Shown here: positions 38,327-46,586 of the stretch, one piece after another
Layout: each line of letters starts with the position of its first letter
Numbering within the stretch: position 1 is the first letter of the stretch
From: Mangrovicoccus ximenensis
GTDB taxonomy: Bacteria > Pseudomonadota > Alphaproteobacteria > Rhodobacterales > Rhodobacteraceae
Length of the DNA stretch: 64,000 nucleotides
NCBI RefSeq assembly: GCF_003056725.1
Contig: NZ_QBKZ01000016.1
Coordinates: 159,450 to 223,449, forward strand
Direction: 5' to 3'
Made by a program: the position numbers and the translations under genes
Notes under the pieces: model-generated
What the model saw: the letters and a program-made list of their open reading frames with translations, nothing else
Databases searched by the model: none
Told to the model about the DNA's origin: nothing

Positions 38327-38360
38327 ACTGCAGTCATCAGCTGATTTGTCCAACAACGCC
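38327..38360. mobile_element. Diverged copy of the 35-bp IS-end-like sequence, copy 3
   Basis: ACTGCAGTCATCAGCTGATT and the next 14 bases match 35913-35947 apart from about four substitutions and one missing base. It lies between the broken SecA-like gene and a broken pentapeptide-repeat gene. Confidence 0.55.
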
Positions 38361-38361
38361 A

Positions 38362-38844
38362 CGTGCCGATCTCCGTGACGGCGCTTTTTCCGACGTTCGG
38401 CTTGCGCGCTCACGACTCGATGGCGCCGAACTTGGTGGTGCAGAGCTCCGAGGAGCCAACTTGTGGCAAGCTTCGCCAATCGGCTGCCAATTACAGAATA
38501 CTGACCTCCGCGACACTGAACTTCGCGGCACAAATTTCCAAGGTGCGAACTTCAAAAGCTCTCTTCTTGGGGGCATCTTCCGTCATCAACGGCCGGAAGA
38601 TGCGGACGAGAATACAAAATCGTCACTCTCCAAAAACAGCTTACGGGGCGCGGCCTTTCGAGATTGCGATCTCAGACGCTTGTCTATCGATGAACATGAC
38701 CTCCAGAAAGTTCTCGAAGACACATTCGTAAAACTGGATTTTCCGCATCCGCAGCATTGGGTGGCCCCGCAAAGGCGTGACGACTTCTATCGGGAATGGG
38801 TACAGTTCCAACGTAGTATTTGGTATCAATCCGTTAACCTTTGA
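38362..38844 (+). CDS. Pentapeptide-repeat protein, N-terminus missing
   Basis: About 160 residues. The first 75 carry A(D/N)LXX repeats: RADLRDGAFSDVRLARSRLD, GAELGGAELRGANLWQ and LRDTELRGTNFQGANFKSSL, the right-handed quadrilateral helix. A non-repeat tail follows (DEHDLQKVLEDTFVKL to a stop at 38844). The frame is open into the IS-end sequence, so the start is lost. GC content is visibly lower than in neighbours (AT-rich codons around 38560-38840), suggesting a different origin. Such proteins can mimic DNA or act as scaffolds; no function is assigned. Confidence 0.72.
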   Translation, partial: RADLRDGAFSDVRLARSRLDGAELGGAELRGANLWQASPIGCQLQNTDLRDTELRGTNFQGANFKSSLLGGIFRHQRPEDADENTKSSLSKNSLRGAAFRDCDLRRLSIDEHDLQKVLEDTFVKLDFPHPQHWVAPQRRDDFYREWVQFQRSIWYQSVNL

Positions 38845-38954
38845 CCGTGCATCTCCTATCCAAAGAAGTTCAAGCCTCTGACCGCGGCCATCCTGCCCTT
38901 GGCGCTGGCCGCGGGATCGTCTAGGAGACCGGCAAACCACCCCCGGAGGCCCCT

Positions 38955-40246
38955 ATGCACGACATCCGCATGATCCGCGACAACCCTGCCCAGTTCGACG
39001 CCGCCATGGCCCGCCGGGGGCTCTCGGGCGTCTCGGAGCAGGTGCTGGCCCTCGATGCCGACCGCCGTGCCAAGATCGCCGCCGCCGAGGCCGCGCTGGC
39101 CGAGCGCAACGCTGCCTCGAAAGAAGTAGGCAAGGCCAAGGCCTCGGGCGACGAAGCCGAGTTCGAGCGGCTGCGCGCCCTCGTCGCCGCCAAGAAGGAA
39201 GAGATCGCCAAGCTCGAAGCCGAGGCCAAGGCCGAGGACGAGGAGCTGCGCAACCTCCTGATGACGCTGCCGAACATCATGTCGGACGAGGTGCCCGAGG
39301 GCCCGACGAAAACGACAACAAGGAACTCCGCCGGATCGGCACGCCGAAGACCTTCGCCTTCAAGCCGGTCGAGCATTTCGAGATCGCGGGCGTCAAGGCC
39401 GGCATGGATTTCGAGACCGCCGCGCGGCTTTCCGGCTCGCGCTTCGTGGTGCTCAAGGGCGCGGTCGCGCGCATCCACCGGGCGCTAGCGCAGTTCATGC
39501 TCGACACCCATGTCGACGTGAACGGGCTGGAAGAGACCTGGACGCCGGTCCTCGTGCTCGAGGAGATGCTCTACGGCACCGGCCAGCTGCCGAAATTCGG
39601 CGAGGACAGCTACCAGACCCGCGAAGGCTGGTGGCTGGTGCCGACCGCCGAGGTGACGCTGACCAACACCGTCAACGGCATGACCGTCGAAGAAGCCAGC
39701 CTGCCCCGCCGCATGGTCGCCCATACCCAGTGCTTCCGCTCCGAGGCCGGGAGCGCCGGCCGCGACACCTCGGGCATGCTGCGCCAGCACCAGTTCGAGA
39801 AGGTCGAGATGGTCTCGATCGTCAAGCCGGACGAGAGCCGCGCCGAGCATGACCGCATGACCGCCTGCGCCGAGGACATCCTGGAGCGGCTGGCCCTGCC
39901 CTTCCGCACCGTGGTGCTCTGCTCGGGCGATATTGGCTTCGGCGCCATCAAGACCCATGACCTCGAGGTCTGGCTGCCCGGCCAGGACACCTATCGCGAG
40001 ATCAGCTCGGTTTCCAATTGCGGCGACTTCCAGGCGCGGCGGATGAATGCCCGCTTCCGTCCCGCCGAGGGCGGCAAGCCGGAATTCATGCACACGCTGA
40101 ACGGTTCGGGCCTGGCGGTCGGACGCACGCTGATCGCGGTTCTGGAGAACGGCCAGACCGAGGATGGCGGCGTCGAGCTTCCCGAGGCGCTGCATGCCTA
40201 TCTGGGCGGCAAGACCCGCCTGACGCCCGAGGGCACGCTGGCCTGA
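38955..40246 (+). pseudogene. serS: Seryl-tRNA synthetase, one-base frameshift
   Basis: Class II aminoacyl-tRNA synthetase. The N-terminal coiled-coil arm ([20 protein letters not shown] to [14 protein letters not shown]) is intact to residue 116. One base is missing near 39303: adding it restores [20 protein letters not shown]. The rest is then complete, with motif 2 ([20 protein letters not shown] followed by FEKVEM) and motif 3 ([20 protein letters not shown]) to the stop at 40246, giving 430 residues in total. Since SerRS is essential, a sequencing or assembly error is the likelier explanation. GGAGGCCC precedes the ATG. Confidence 0.9.
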
Positions 40247-40327
40247 GGCCGGGCGCGTCCCGAAAAGCTTGGACACGGCGCGTCCTCCCCTGTACCAGTT
40301 AACCATTGGTCAAGGGGAGGACGCGAT

Positions 40328-40486
40328 TTGGACGGAACCGAGTCCGGAGCGGCGGAAGAGCCGCAGCACGACCCCGCCGCCGAGCCCCAAGCGGCGGAAC
40401 CGGCGCAGCAGACCAGGCTCGACAGGCTGCGCGCCAAGCTGCGCCGCCTGAAAGGCGAGGACCCCGATATCTATCCGATGTTCTGA
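40328..40486 (+). CDS. Small conserved-looking protein upstream of a carbamoyltransferase
   Basis: A TTG at 40328 with AAGGGGAGGA 6 nt upstream encodes 52 residues: an acidic, proline-glutamine-rich start and the basic end TRLDRLRAKLRRLKGEDPDI, then YPMF. The strong ribosome site and tight spacing (7 bp) to the next small gene support it. I do not know its function. Confidence 0.5.
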   Translation: MDGTESGAAEEPQHDPAAEPQAAEPAQQTRLDRLRAKLRRLKGEDPDIYPMF

Positions 40487-40493
40487 GCCCGCG

Positions 40494-40673
40494 ATGCGGA
40501 TCGCCGTGACGGTCGCGATGGCAGGGCTCTACTATCTGGCCTTCTGGCCGGGCGCGCTGCTGTGGCGGCGGTTCCGCCGCGATCCGCTCCGACTGGCGCC
40601 TGCGCCGGAGGCCGAAAGCTTCTGGCAGCCGCCGCCGCGCCAACCCCGGCTGGCCGGGCGGATTGCCCGGTGA
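40494..40673 (+). CDS. Small single-pass membrane protein
   Basis: 59 residues with one hydrophobic segment (VTVAMAGLYYLAFWPGALLW) followed by a basic, proline-rich tail. Its TGA overlaps the GTG of the carbamoyltransferase fragment (GTGA), so it is translationally coupled to it. Similar tiny membrane proteins often precede NodU-type carbamoyltransferases; the role is unknown. Confidence 0.5.
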   Translation: MRIAVTVAMAGLYYLAFWPGALLWRRFRRDPLRLAPAPEAESFWQPPPRQPRLAGRIAR

Positions 40674-40745
40674 AGATCCTCGGCCTCTCCGCCTTCTACC
40701 ATGACAGCGCCGCCGCACTGGCGGAGGATGGCCGGATCGCCGCAT
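40670..40745 (+). pseudogene. N-terminal fragment of a NodU/CmcH-type carbamoyltransferase
   Basis: A GTG at 40670 opens MKILGLSAFYHDSAAALAED, the invariant start of NodU-type O-carbamoyltransferases (metal-binding histidine in YHDSAA). After 25 residues, near 40745, it is replaced by an antisense flavin dehydrogenase. The joint lies in the palindrome-like CGCCGCATGCTGCGGCG. Confidence 0.75.
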
Positions 40746-41384
40746 GCTGCGGCGGTGAAGCGCCAGGTCGCGGCCATGGCGCAGGAGCCGCCCCGCGACA
40801 TAGAGCGCGGCGCCGGGCTTGCGGGTGGCGTCGAAGAACTGCCGGATGTCCTTGCCAGAGGCGATGCCCATCCCCGCGAGCGAGATCACGCCCAAGGGCG
40901 GGCGCAGCCGCTTGATCCAGGGGCCGAGCGCGCGGCCGTCATAGGGCGCGGCGCAGACCGAGCGGCCGCCGCCGAGCGCGCCGGGGCTGTCGGTGAAATC
41001 GGGCACCAGGTTGCCGTCGATCCAGTCGACCTCGGTCTCGTCGCGGAAGAAGCGGATCGCCTCGGGGCCGGTCTCGAGGTACTGGGCGATGCGCGGATCG
41101 CCCGCGCGGTTGCCCATGATCCCGGCGAGATACTGCATCGGGCCGGAGAGCGGCTCGTCGATCCCGGCCTCGGTGGCCAGCGGGTTGCGAGGCACCCAGA
41201 GCCAGCCGCCCGACCAGGCGCTGGTGCCGCCGAAGACCGGCGCCTTTTCCAGCACCGCGGCCTTCAGGCCCAGATGGGCGGCGGTCACCGCCGTGGCGAG
41301 GCCGCCGGCACCGGAGCCGACCACCAGCAGGTCGTATCCGGCGCCGTCCTGGGGACGGGATTCGGTCTGGCTCATGTCGGTCAT
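40745..41384 (-). CDS. FAD-dependent 3-ketosteroid-dehydrogenase-like protein, C-terminus missing
   Basis: About 213 residues of an FAD_binding_2 flavoprotein. The dinucleotide-binding motif is DLLVVGSGAGGLATAVTAAH, then EKAPVFGGTSAWSGGWLWVP as in 3-ketosteroid-delta1-dehydrogenases and fumarate-reductase-like enzymes. It breaks near 40745 after HGRDLALHRRSMR. The start overlaps the IclR stop (ATGA at 41381-41384), so regulator and enzyme were co-transcribed. It resembles the second dehydrogenase at 42351, suggesting paralogues flanking one regulator. Confidence 0.8.
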
Positions 41385-42223
41385 GCCTTCTTCTGGGGCT
41401 GTGCCATCGGAGACTCCGGGGCATACCAGCGCGAGAAATTGCGCCCGGCGCGGCTGGCCTCGGCCAGCTCGGCCGCGGTCTCCTGCAGCTCGGGCAGGAA
41501 ATCGCGCAGCAGTTCCGGAGTGGCTCGGGCGGCCGGCCCGGCGATCGAGACGGTGCCGATCGGCACGCCGGTCTCGGGATGGCGGATCAGCACCGCGATC
41601 GCCGCCATGCCCAGCATGAAGCTGTTGGCGTTGAGCGCGTAGCCGTCCTTGCGGGCGGTCTGGATGATCTTCATCAGCTCGGCGACGCTGCCCGGCGCCG
41701 AGACCCCCGATCCGCCGGTCTTCTCCAGTCCCTGGCGCATCGCCGCGGCGATTGCCTCGTCATCGGTCATGCCCGACAGCCAGGCCTGGCCGCCTGCGGC
41801 GGAGGCGAGGTGGATGACCTGGCCGTGCTCGGCCTCGGGGTCGTAGCGCAGCCCCGAGGTCGCGCCCTGCGAGACGCCGACCCAGACGAGTTTCTCGCCG
41901 TCCGACAATGCCATCCGCACCAGTTCCCGCGTCGACTGCGCCAGCCGGTCGAGAATCGGCTGGCTGAGATCGGGGATGCCGGTGCGGGCGAGGAAGCTCA
42001 GTCCCGAGGTCGCGAGCTTCAGCGTCAGGCAGTAATCGCCGTGATTCCGCGTCTGGCGGGCATAGCCCAGCGTTTCCAGTTCCTTCAGCAGGCGGTGGAC
42101 CCCCGAGGGCGGCAGGTCCAGAGCCTTGGCGATATCGGTGACGGCCGCCCCGTCGGGATGCTCCGCGAGGAAGCTGATCACCGAGAGTCCCTTCTCCAAT
42201 GCGCTGCTCATGGTCGTCCTCAT
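41381..42223 (-). CDS. IclR-family transcriptional regulator
   Basis: 280 residues. The N-terminal winged helix is EKGLSVISFLAEHPDGAAVT followed by KALDLPPSGVHRLLKELETL. The C-terminal GAF-like effector domain includes LVRMALSDGEKLVWVG, GGQAWLSGM and VPIGTVSIAGPAAR. IclR regulators control aromatic and related catabolism from the intergenic region next to them. A 15-bp palindrome at 42283 in the divergent spacer is a probable operator. Two flavin dehydrogenases, one co-transcribed and one divergent, are the likely targets. Confidence 0.9.
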   Translation of the reverse strand: MRTTMSSALEKGLSVISFLAEHPDGAAVTDIAKALDLPPSGVHRLLKELETLGYARQTRNHGDYCLTLKLATSGLSFLARTGIPDLSQPILDRLAQSTRELVRMALSDGEKLVWVGVSQGATSGLRYDPEAEHGQVIHLASAAGGQAWLSGMTDDEAIAAAMRQGLEKTGGSGVSAPGSVAELMKIIQTARKDGYALNANSFMLGMAAIAVLIRHPETGVPIGTVSIAGPAARATPELLRDFLPELQETAAELAEASRAGRNFSRWYAPESPMAQPQKKA

Positions 42224-42282
42224 TGTTCCGCGATGGGGTTACGTTATCGAATAGGAATCAAAAAAGGAAGGAAATTAAAAAG

Positions 42283-42297
42283 TGGAAGTTCATTCCA
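42283..42297. promoter_or_regulatory. Probable IclR operator palindrome
   Basis: TGGAAGTTCATTCCA is an inverted repeat TGGAA-N5-TTCCA, flanked by AAAAAG and TTTTTT, which lengthen the symmetry. It lies between the IclR gene and the divergent dehydrogenase in an unusually AT-rich spacer. IclR-family sites commonly have this length and symmetry. Confidence 0.6.
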
Positions 42298-42350
42298 TTT
42301 TTTGAGATGGTGAGGACAGGCGGCGATTCGCCGGGGAAAAGGAGGAGCCC

Positions 42351-43189
42351 ATGCCAGACATCACCATCGACCGCGCGGCCCCCGTCTATGACGTGGCGGT
42401 GATCGGCTCGGGGGCGGCGGGCCTCGCGGCGGCGGTCTTTGCCGCGCTCGACGGCGCGAAGGTCCTGGTCGTGGAGCGCACGGACCATGTCGGCGGCACC
42501 TCGGCGCTGTCGGGCGGCACGGTCTGGGCGCCGATGACCCGCACCGGCGCCACGGTGAATGGCGGCGACAGCCGCGCCGATGTCTCGGCCTTCCTCGACA
42601 GCGCGGTCGGCAATTTCGGCGACAAGGCGATGCGCGAGGCCTTCCTCGACGCCGCCCCCGAGGCCATCGCCACGCTGGAGGACCGCACCAAGGTCGCCTT
42701 CCGGCCCTGTCCGAAGCATCCCGACTATGAATGGGACCATCCGCATCCGACGCTGAACGGCCGCGCCATCGAGCCGGTGCCCTACGACACCCGCGCGATG
42801 GGCAAGCTGCGCGAGCTGGTGCGCCCGCCGATCGCCGAATTCACCGTGCTGGGCGGCATGAATATCGACCGGATCGACATCGGCCACCTGCTGAACCGCT
42901 ACAAGTCGCCGGCTTCGTTCCTGCATGTGGCCAAGCTGGTCGCACGCTACATGCATGACCGCGCCCGCTATGGCCGCCATGCCCGCCTGGTGATGGGCGC
43001 GGCGCTGATCGGGCGGCTGATCGACACGGCGATGGATCTGGGCATCGACCTGGTGCGCAGCACCTCGGTCGCCGCGCTCGACAGCGATGCGGGCGAGGTC
43101 ACCGGGCTCCAGCTCTCCGCGGGCGGCCGCACGGCAAGGGTCGCGGTCAAGGGCGGGGTGATCCTCGCCACCGGCGGCTTCGGCCGCTC
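42351..43189 (+). CDS. FAD-dependent 3-ketosteroid-dehydrogenase-like protein, interrupted by IS-like end
   Basis: About 280 genuine residues. YDVAVIGSGAAGLAAAVFAA is the FAD site, then VVERTDHVGGTSALSGGTVW, and late in the fragment VAVKGGVILATGGFGRS, which is the second FAD-contact motif. The sequence then enters the 33-bp repeat at 43190, so the catalytic C-terminus is missing. A GGAGGAGCCC site precedes the ATG. It is divergent from IclR, with the palindrome between them. Confidence 0.82.
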
Positions 43190-43222
43190 TCAGGCCCCAT
43201 CACCCATTTTCAGCCATAGCTC
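43190..43222. mobile_element. 33-bp sequence shared by two gene breakpoints, copy 2
   Basis: Exact inverted copy of 28794-28826. It begins within the codons after GGFGRS of the dehydrogenase and marks the border of a mobile-element-rich stretch. Confidence 0.6.
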
Positions 43223-44025
43223 TGGAAAAGAGGCTAGTGGGTCGCGGGCCCTTCCCACTGATGGAAAATCGTGGCTAGCGAAACTGAGCTTTGCTTTGCT
43301 CGCCACGCACAGAGATCTTCCCGACCGAGCGAGGCAGTCAGCCTGATGGCGAATGGGCCGTGGCACAAAGATATATGTCTCTCGAAACCGTCGCCCGCGT
43401 CACCGAAAACCAGAGCATCAGGCTGCCAGCCGTGACCTCCTGATCAAATTTTGCAAAGGGCACTTTTTGGTCATCCATGCGCTGAGCAAGGAAAAGTCGG
43501 CTGTCCGTCCACCTCGACCAATGCTGCACGGCGTACGAACGCCCGAAAAGGGGCTCTCAGCAGCCTTGCGGCAGCGCGGAACCTTGGCGCTGGGGACGAT
43601 AGCTTATCGGATGAGACCGTGCGACGCCGAGGGGCGGAACCTGCCGCTCGCCCTCAGCATCCCGAGCGCCTCCACCCAGCTCTTTTCCAGCCGACTGCGG
43701 CGGCCGCCTGTCGCCGCGCAGAGGCTTGCTGGCGCCACACTTAGGCGGACGTGCGCACAGCCAAGGCGGGCGCGCAACGCGGAGTCGCCATGGCGCGCAC
43801 CAGCGATTCATGTTAGCCGCCACCTCTGCCATGAGCGCGCGCAGCTCCATCATCAGTTTGGCCATCCGGGCGCCCCCGGTTCTGTCGAACCGGTGGCGTT
43901 CACCGAATGGACACCGAAAGCTACACCACCACTTAGCGTAATCGCCATGTCCCACCCACTGCATGTCGTAGTGCATGATGGGTTGCAGCCCGGCAAGCAG
44001 CCGGGATCCGAACATGGAGGCGACG
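43223..44025. other. Gene-poor stretch before the IS110 transposase
   Basis: No convincing gene is present. The last 75 bp (around TGCATGTCGTAGTGCATGAT) include a small inverted repeat and probably the left end and leader of the IS110-type element. The rest is of unknown origin, with lower GC around 43220-43500. Confidence 0.4.
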
Positions 44026-45057
44026 ATGAACTTATTTGCTGCGCTTGATGTCTCGCAAGGCCTGACGGCGATCTGCGTGGTCGACGGCGCGGGTGCCGTC
44101 CTGGCCGAAGCCAAGGTGCAGACCTGTCCCGAGGCGATCACGGAATGGCTGTCACGGCACGCCGGGGAGGTCGAACGGGTCGGCATGGAAACGGGGCCGC
44201 TGGCCGTCTGGCTCTGGAATGCGCTGACGGAGCGCGGGCTGCCGGTCGTCTGCCTCGATGCCCGCCATGCCAATGGCGTGCTGAAGATGATGCCGAACAA
44301 GACCGACAGGTTGGACGCCCGGGGCCTCGCGCAGATCGTCCGGACGGGTTGGTTCCGGGCGGTGCAGATCAAGAGCCACGACGCCTATGTGAACCGTGCC
44401 CTGCTGACGGCACGGGACACGCTGGTCGGCATGCGCGTCAGGCTCGAGAACGAGGTCCGCGGGCTCCTGAAAACCTTCGGCGTGATGTTCGGAAAGCGGG
44501 TCGGCGGCTTCAAGCGCCGGGCGGAAGAGATCATCGCAAGGGATCTCGCGGTCTCGCCAGAACTCGTGCCCGTCTTCGAGGCCCTGATGCGGGCCAGGCG
44601 GGACGTCCTGGCCAGGATCGCAGATCTGGACCGCCGGATCCGGGCGATTGCCAGATCGCACCAGACCGTCCGGCTGCTGATGACAACGCCTGGCGTCGGG
44701 CCGATTACTGCGATGGCAGTCGTCGCGGCTTTCGACGATGCCGGGCGGTTCCGCCGTTCGTCGAGTGCCGGGGCCTACCTTGGCCTGACGCCGCGCCGCT
44801 ACGAGTCGGGCGAAATCAGCCGGAATGGGCGCGTCTCGAAGCGCGGCGATGCCTTCGCGAGGAAATGCCTCTTCGAGGCGGCGAACGCGATCTACTGCCG
44901 GAAACTTGGCGGTTCGCGCCTGCGTGACTGGTCCAAGGGCATCGCGGAACGCACCGGACCGCGGAAGGCGAAGGTCGCGCTGGCAAGGAAGCTGGCGGTG
45001 ACCCTGCATGCAATGTGGCGCACAGGTACGCCGTTCCGGGAGGAGGTCGCGGCCTGA
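44026..45057 (+). mobile_element. IS110-family (DEDD) transposase/recombinase, intact
   Basis: 343 residues. The RuvC-like DEDD domain has the first aspartate in LFAALDVSQGL, glutamate in GMETGPLAVWL and the aspartate pair in NKTDRLDARGLAQIVRTGWF. The C-terminal Tnp_20 domain has TTPGVGPITAMAVVAAFDD and the catalytic serine region GRVSKRGDA. IS110 recombinases are guided by a bridge RNA encoded in the element's non-coding end. GGAGGCGACG precedes the ATG at 44026; an upstream ATG at 43975 is less likely. Confidence 0.92.
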
Positions 45058-45290
45058 ACGACCCAGGTCCTCAACGCTGACTTCGCCACACCCGAATGCG
45101 TCCAGCCGGGACGCGCGGCGAGGGCAAGATCGTTCCCAGGACAGCGGACTTGACCGCGCACAGCACTTCGATCTGCCCGACCCTGAACGCAAACATGCGG
45201 CACCCATCGCGGTGACCGCGGAGAGAACCAAAGAGCCCGGCACGCAGAAGGACCGCGAGGAGATCAGCGCTTGACCAAGGCGATTAGAGA
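45058..45290 (+). ncRNA. Candidate bridge-RNA-bearing 3' end of the IS110-type element
   Basis: About 230 bp without a gene follow the transposase and end near ACCAAGGCGATTAGAGAACG, which resembles the right ends of related elements as I remember them. It contains a perfect 6-bp hairpin (GCGTCCAGCCGGGACGC, 45098-45114) and other GC-rich inverted repeats. The long 3' and short 5' non-coding ends fit the IS1111-like layout, in which the bridge RNA lies downstream. No guide loops were matched to a target, so this is inference. Confidence 0.35.
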
Positions 45291-45788
45291 ACGCCCCGGG
45301 ACATGATCCTTCTGCCCGCCGAAATCTCGCATGGGCAGCCGCGCCAGCCCGAGGTCGGGGCGTCCATTTGCGCCGCGAGGGCATGATCGGAGCAGGGCCA
45401 TGGCAGCTGCGCCCGCCGCCTGAACCGGCGGTTCCCGTAGCGGAAGCCTCCGGATCCAGCGGGTGCTGTGCCGCAGGGACGGCGACCCTGCCTGCGCCGG
45501 GAACAGAGCTGAGCCGCCGGCAATTTCCGCTCCGCCGGGGCGGCGAGGCGGGGTTTCCATCTATGGCCGCCCGCTTCCCGCCGCGCGTCCGCCTTTCCAG
45601 CCAGTGCGGTGCAGGCCTGCGCCCTTCCGTCATCGGTCCGGGGAGGTCCCGCTGGCTGTCGGGCCGCGCCACCCGGGCTCTGCCGCCCTCCGGAGCGGCT
45701 ACCGCCGCCGCAGCAGGGTGGAGATATGGTATCCCTGCGGTGAGGGCCGTCTTCCGAGGTCTGTGACGCCCGTCTAAGAGCATGCCTT
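45291..45788. other. Region between the IS110 and IS66 elements, no recognised gene
   Basis: About 500 bp with open frames on both strands but no domain. It should hold the left end of the IS66 element near 45770, which I could not define. Confidence 0.4.
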
Positions 45789-46181
45789 ATGGCATGCGCT
45801 AAGGTTATTTCGCAATTTGAGCTCCTGGGCCCCGGTGATGCCGGGCGTCGGCGGGAGTGGTCTGACGAGGAGAAGATCCGGATCGTCGAGGAGAGTTTCC
45901 GCGGCCATCGCCAGGGATCGGCGACGGCGCGGCGGCACGGGATTTCGCGGTCGCTTCTGACGCTCTGGCGGCGGGCCTATCGCGAGAACAGTCTTGTCGC
46001 ATCGCCGGAGGGGTTCATGGCGGTGTCGATCGCGCCCGATCCGGCGGCCGGAGCGATGAGCGGCGCTGACGCCGACGCGCGGATCGAGATCGTGCTGACC
46101 AACGGCCGGCGGATCCTCGTGCCCGCCGGGGTCGACCCCGGCAGCCTGGCCCGGCTGCTGCCGGTGCTGGAGCGGGCATGA
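45789..46181 (+). mobile_element. tnpA: IS66-family TnpA (OrfA)
   Basis: 130 residues with the IS3/IS66 OrfA HTH: WSDEEKIRIVEESFRGHRQG, then ATARRHGISRSLLTLWRRAY. The ATG lies inside a hairpin (GCATGCC TTAT GGCATGC, 45782-45799), which may limit translation or mean that a later start is used. The stop overlaps tnpB by 4 nt. Confidence 0.88.
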
Positions 46182-46528
46182 TCGCGTTTCCGGCCAGGGT
46201 GAAGGTCTGGATCGCGGGCGGCGTGACCGACATGCGCTGTGGCATGAACAGCCTGGCGATCAAGGTTCAGCAGGGTCTCGGCCGGGACCCGCATGGCGGC
46301 GAGATCTTCTGCTTCCGCGGGCGCAGGGGCGACCTGATCAAGCTCCTGTGGCATGACGGGGTCGGCATGTCGCTCTATGCCAAGCGGCTGGAGGCCGGGA
46401 AGTTCATCTGGCCGGTCAGCGAGGGCGGCACGTCCGTGGCGATATCGGCAGCGCAGCTGGGCTATCTCCTGGAAGGGATCGACTGGCGCAATCCGCGCTG
46501 GACGCAGAGGCCTGGAAAGGCCGGATAA
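46178..46528 (+). mobile_element. tnpB: IS66-family TnpB (OrfB)
   Basis: 116 residues: MIAFPARVKVWIAGGVTDMR, CGMNSLAIKVQQGLGRDPHG and RRGDLIKLLWHDGVGMSLYA are the hallmark of IS66 OrfB (DUF1153-like accessory protein). Its ATGA overlaps tnpA. All three accessory frames of the element are intact. Confidence 0.92.
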
Positions 46529-46586
46529 CTCTCTGGCTTCAGGTGATTTTCCTTTGCCCCTGCGAGGGTCGTGATAGACTTTCCGC

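Noticed and set aside
38362..38844. A Qnr-type quinolone-resistance protein
   Set aside because: The repeats are fewer and N-terminally truncated, and the non-repeat tail does not resemble Qnr; only the general pentapeptide class is supported.
45300..45780. A coding gene of about 130 residues between the two IS elements
   Set aside because: Several overlapping frames are equally open, and all are low-complexity with no ribosome site or domain.
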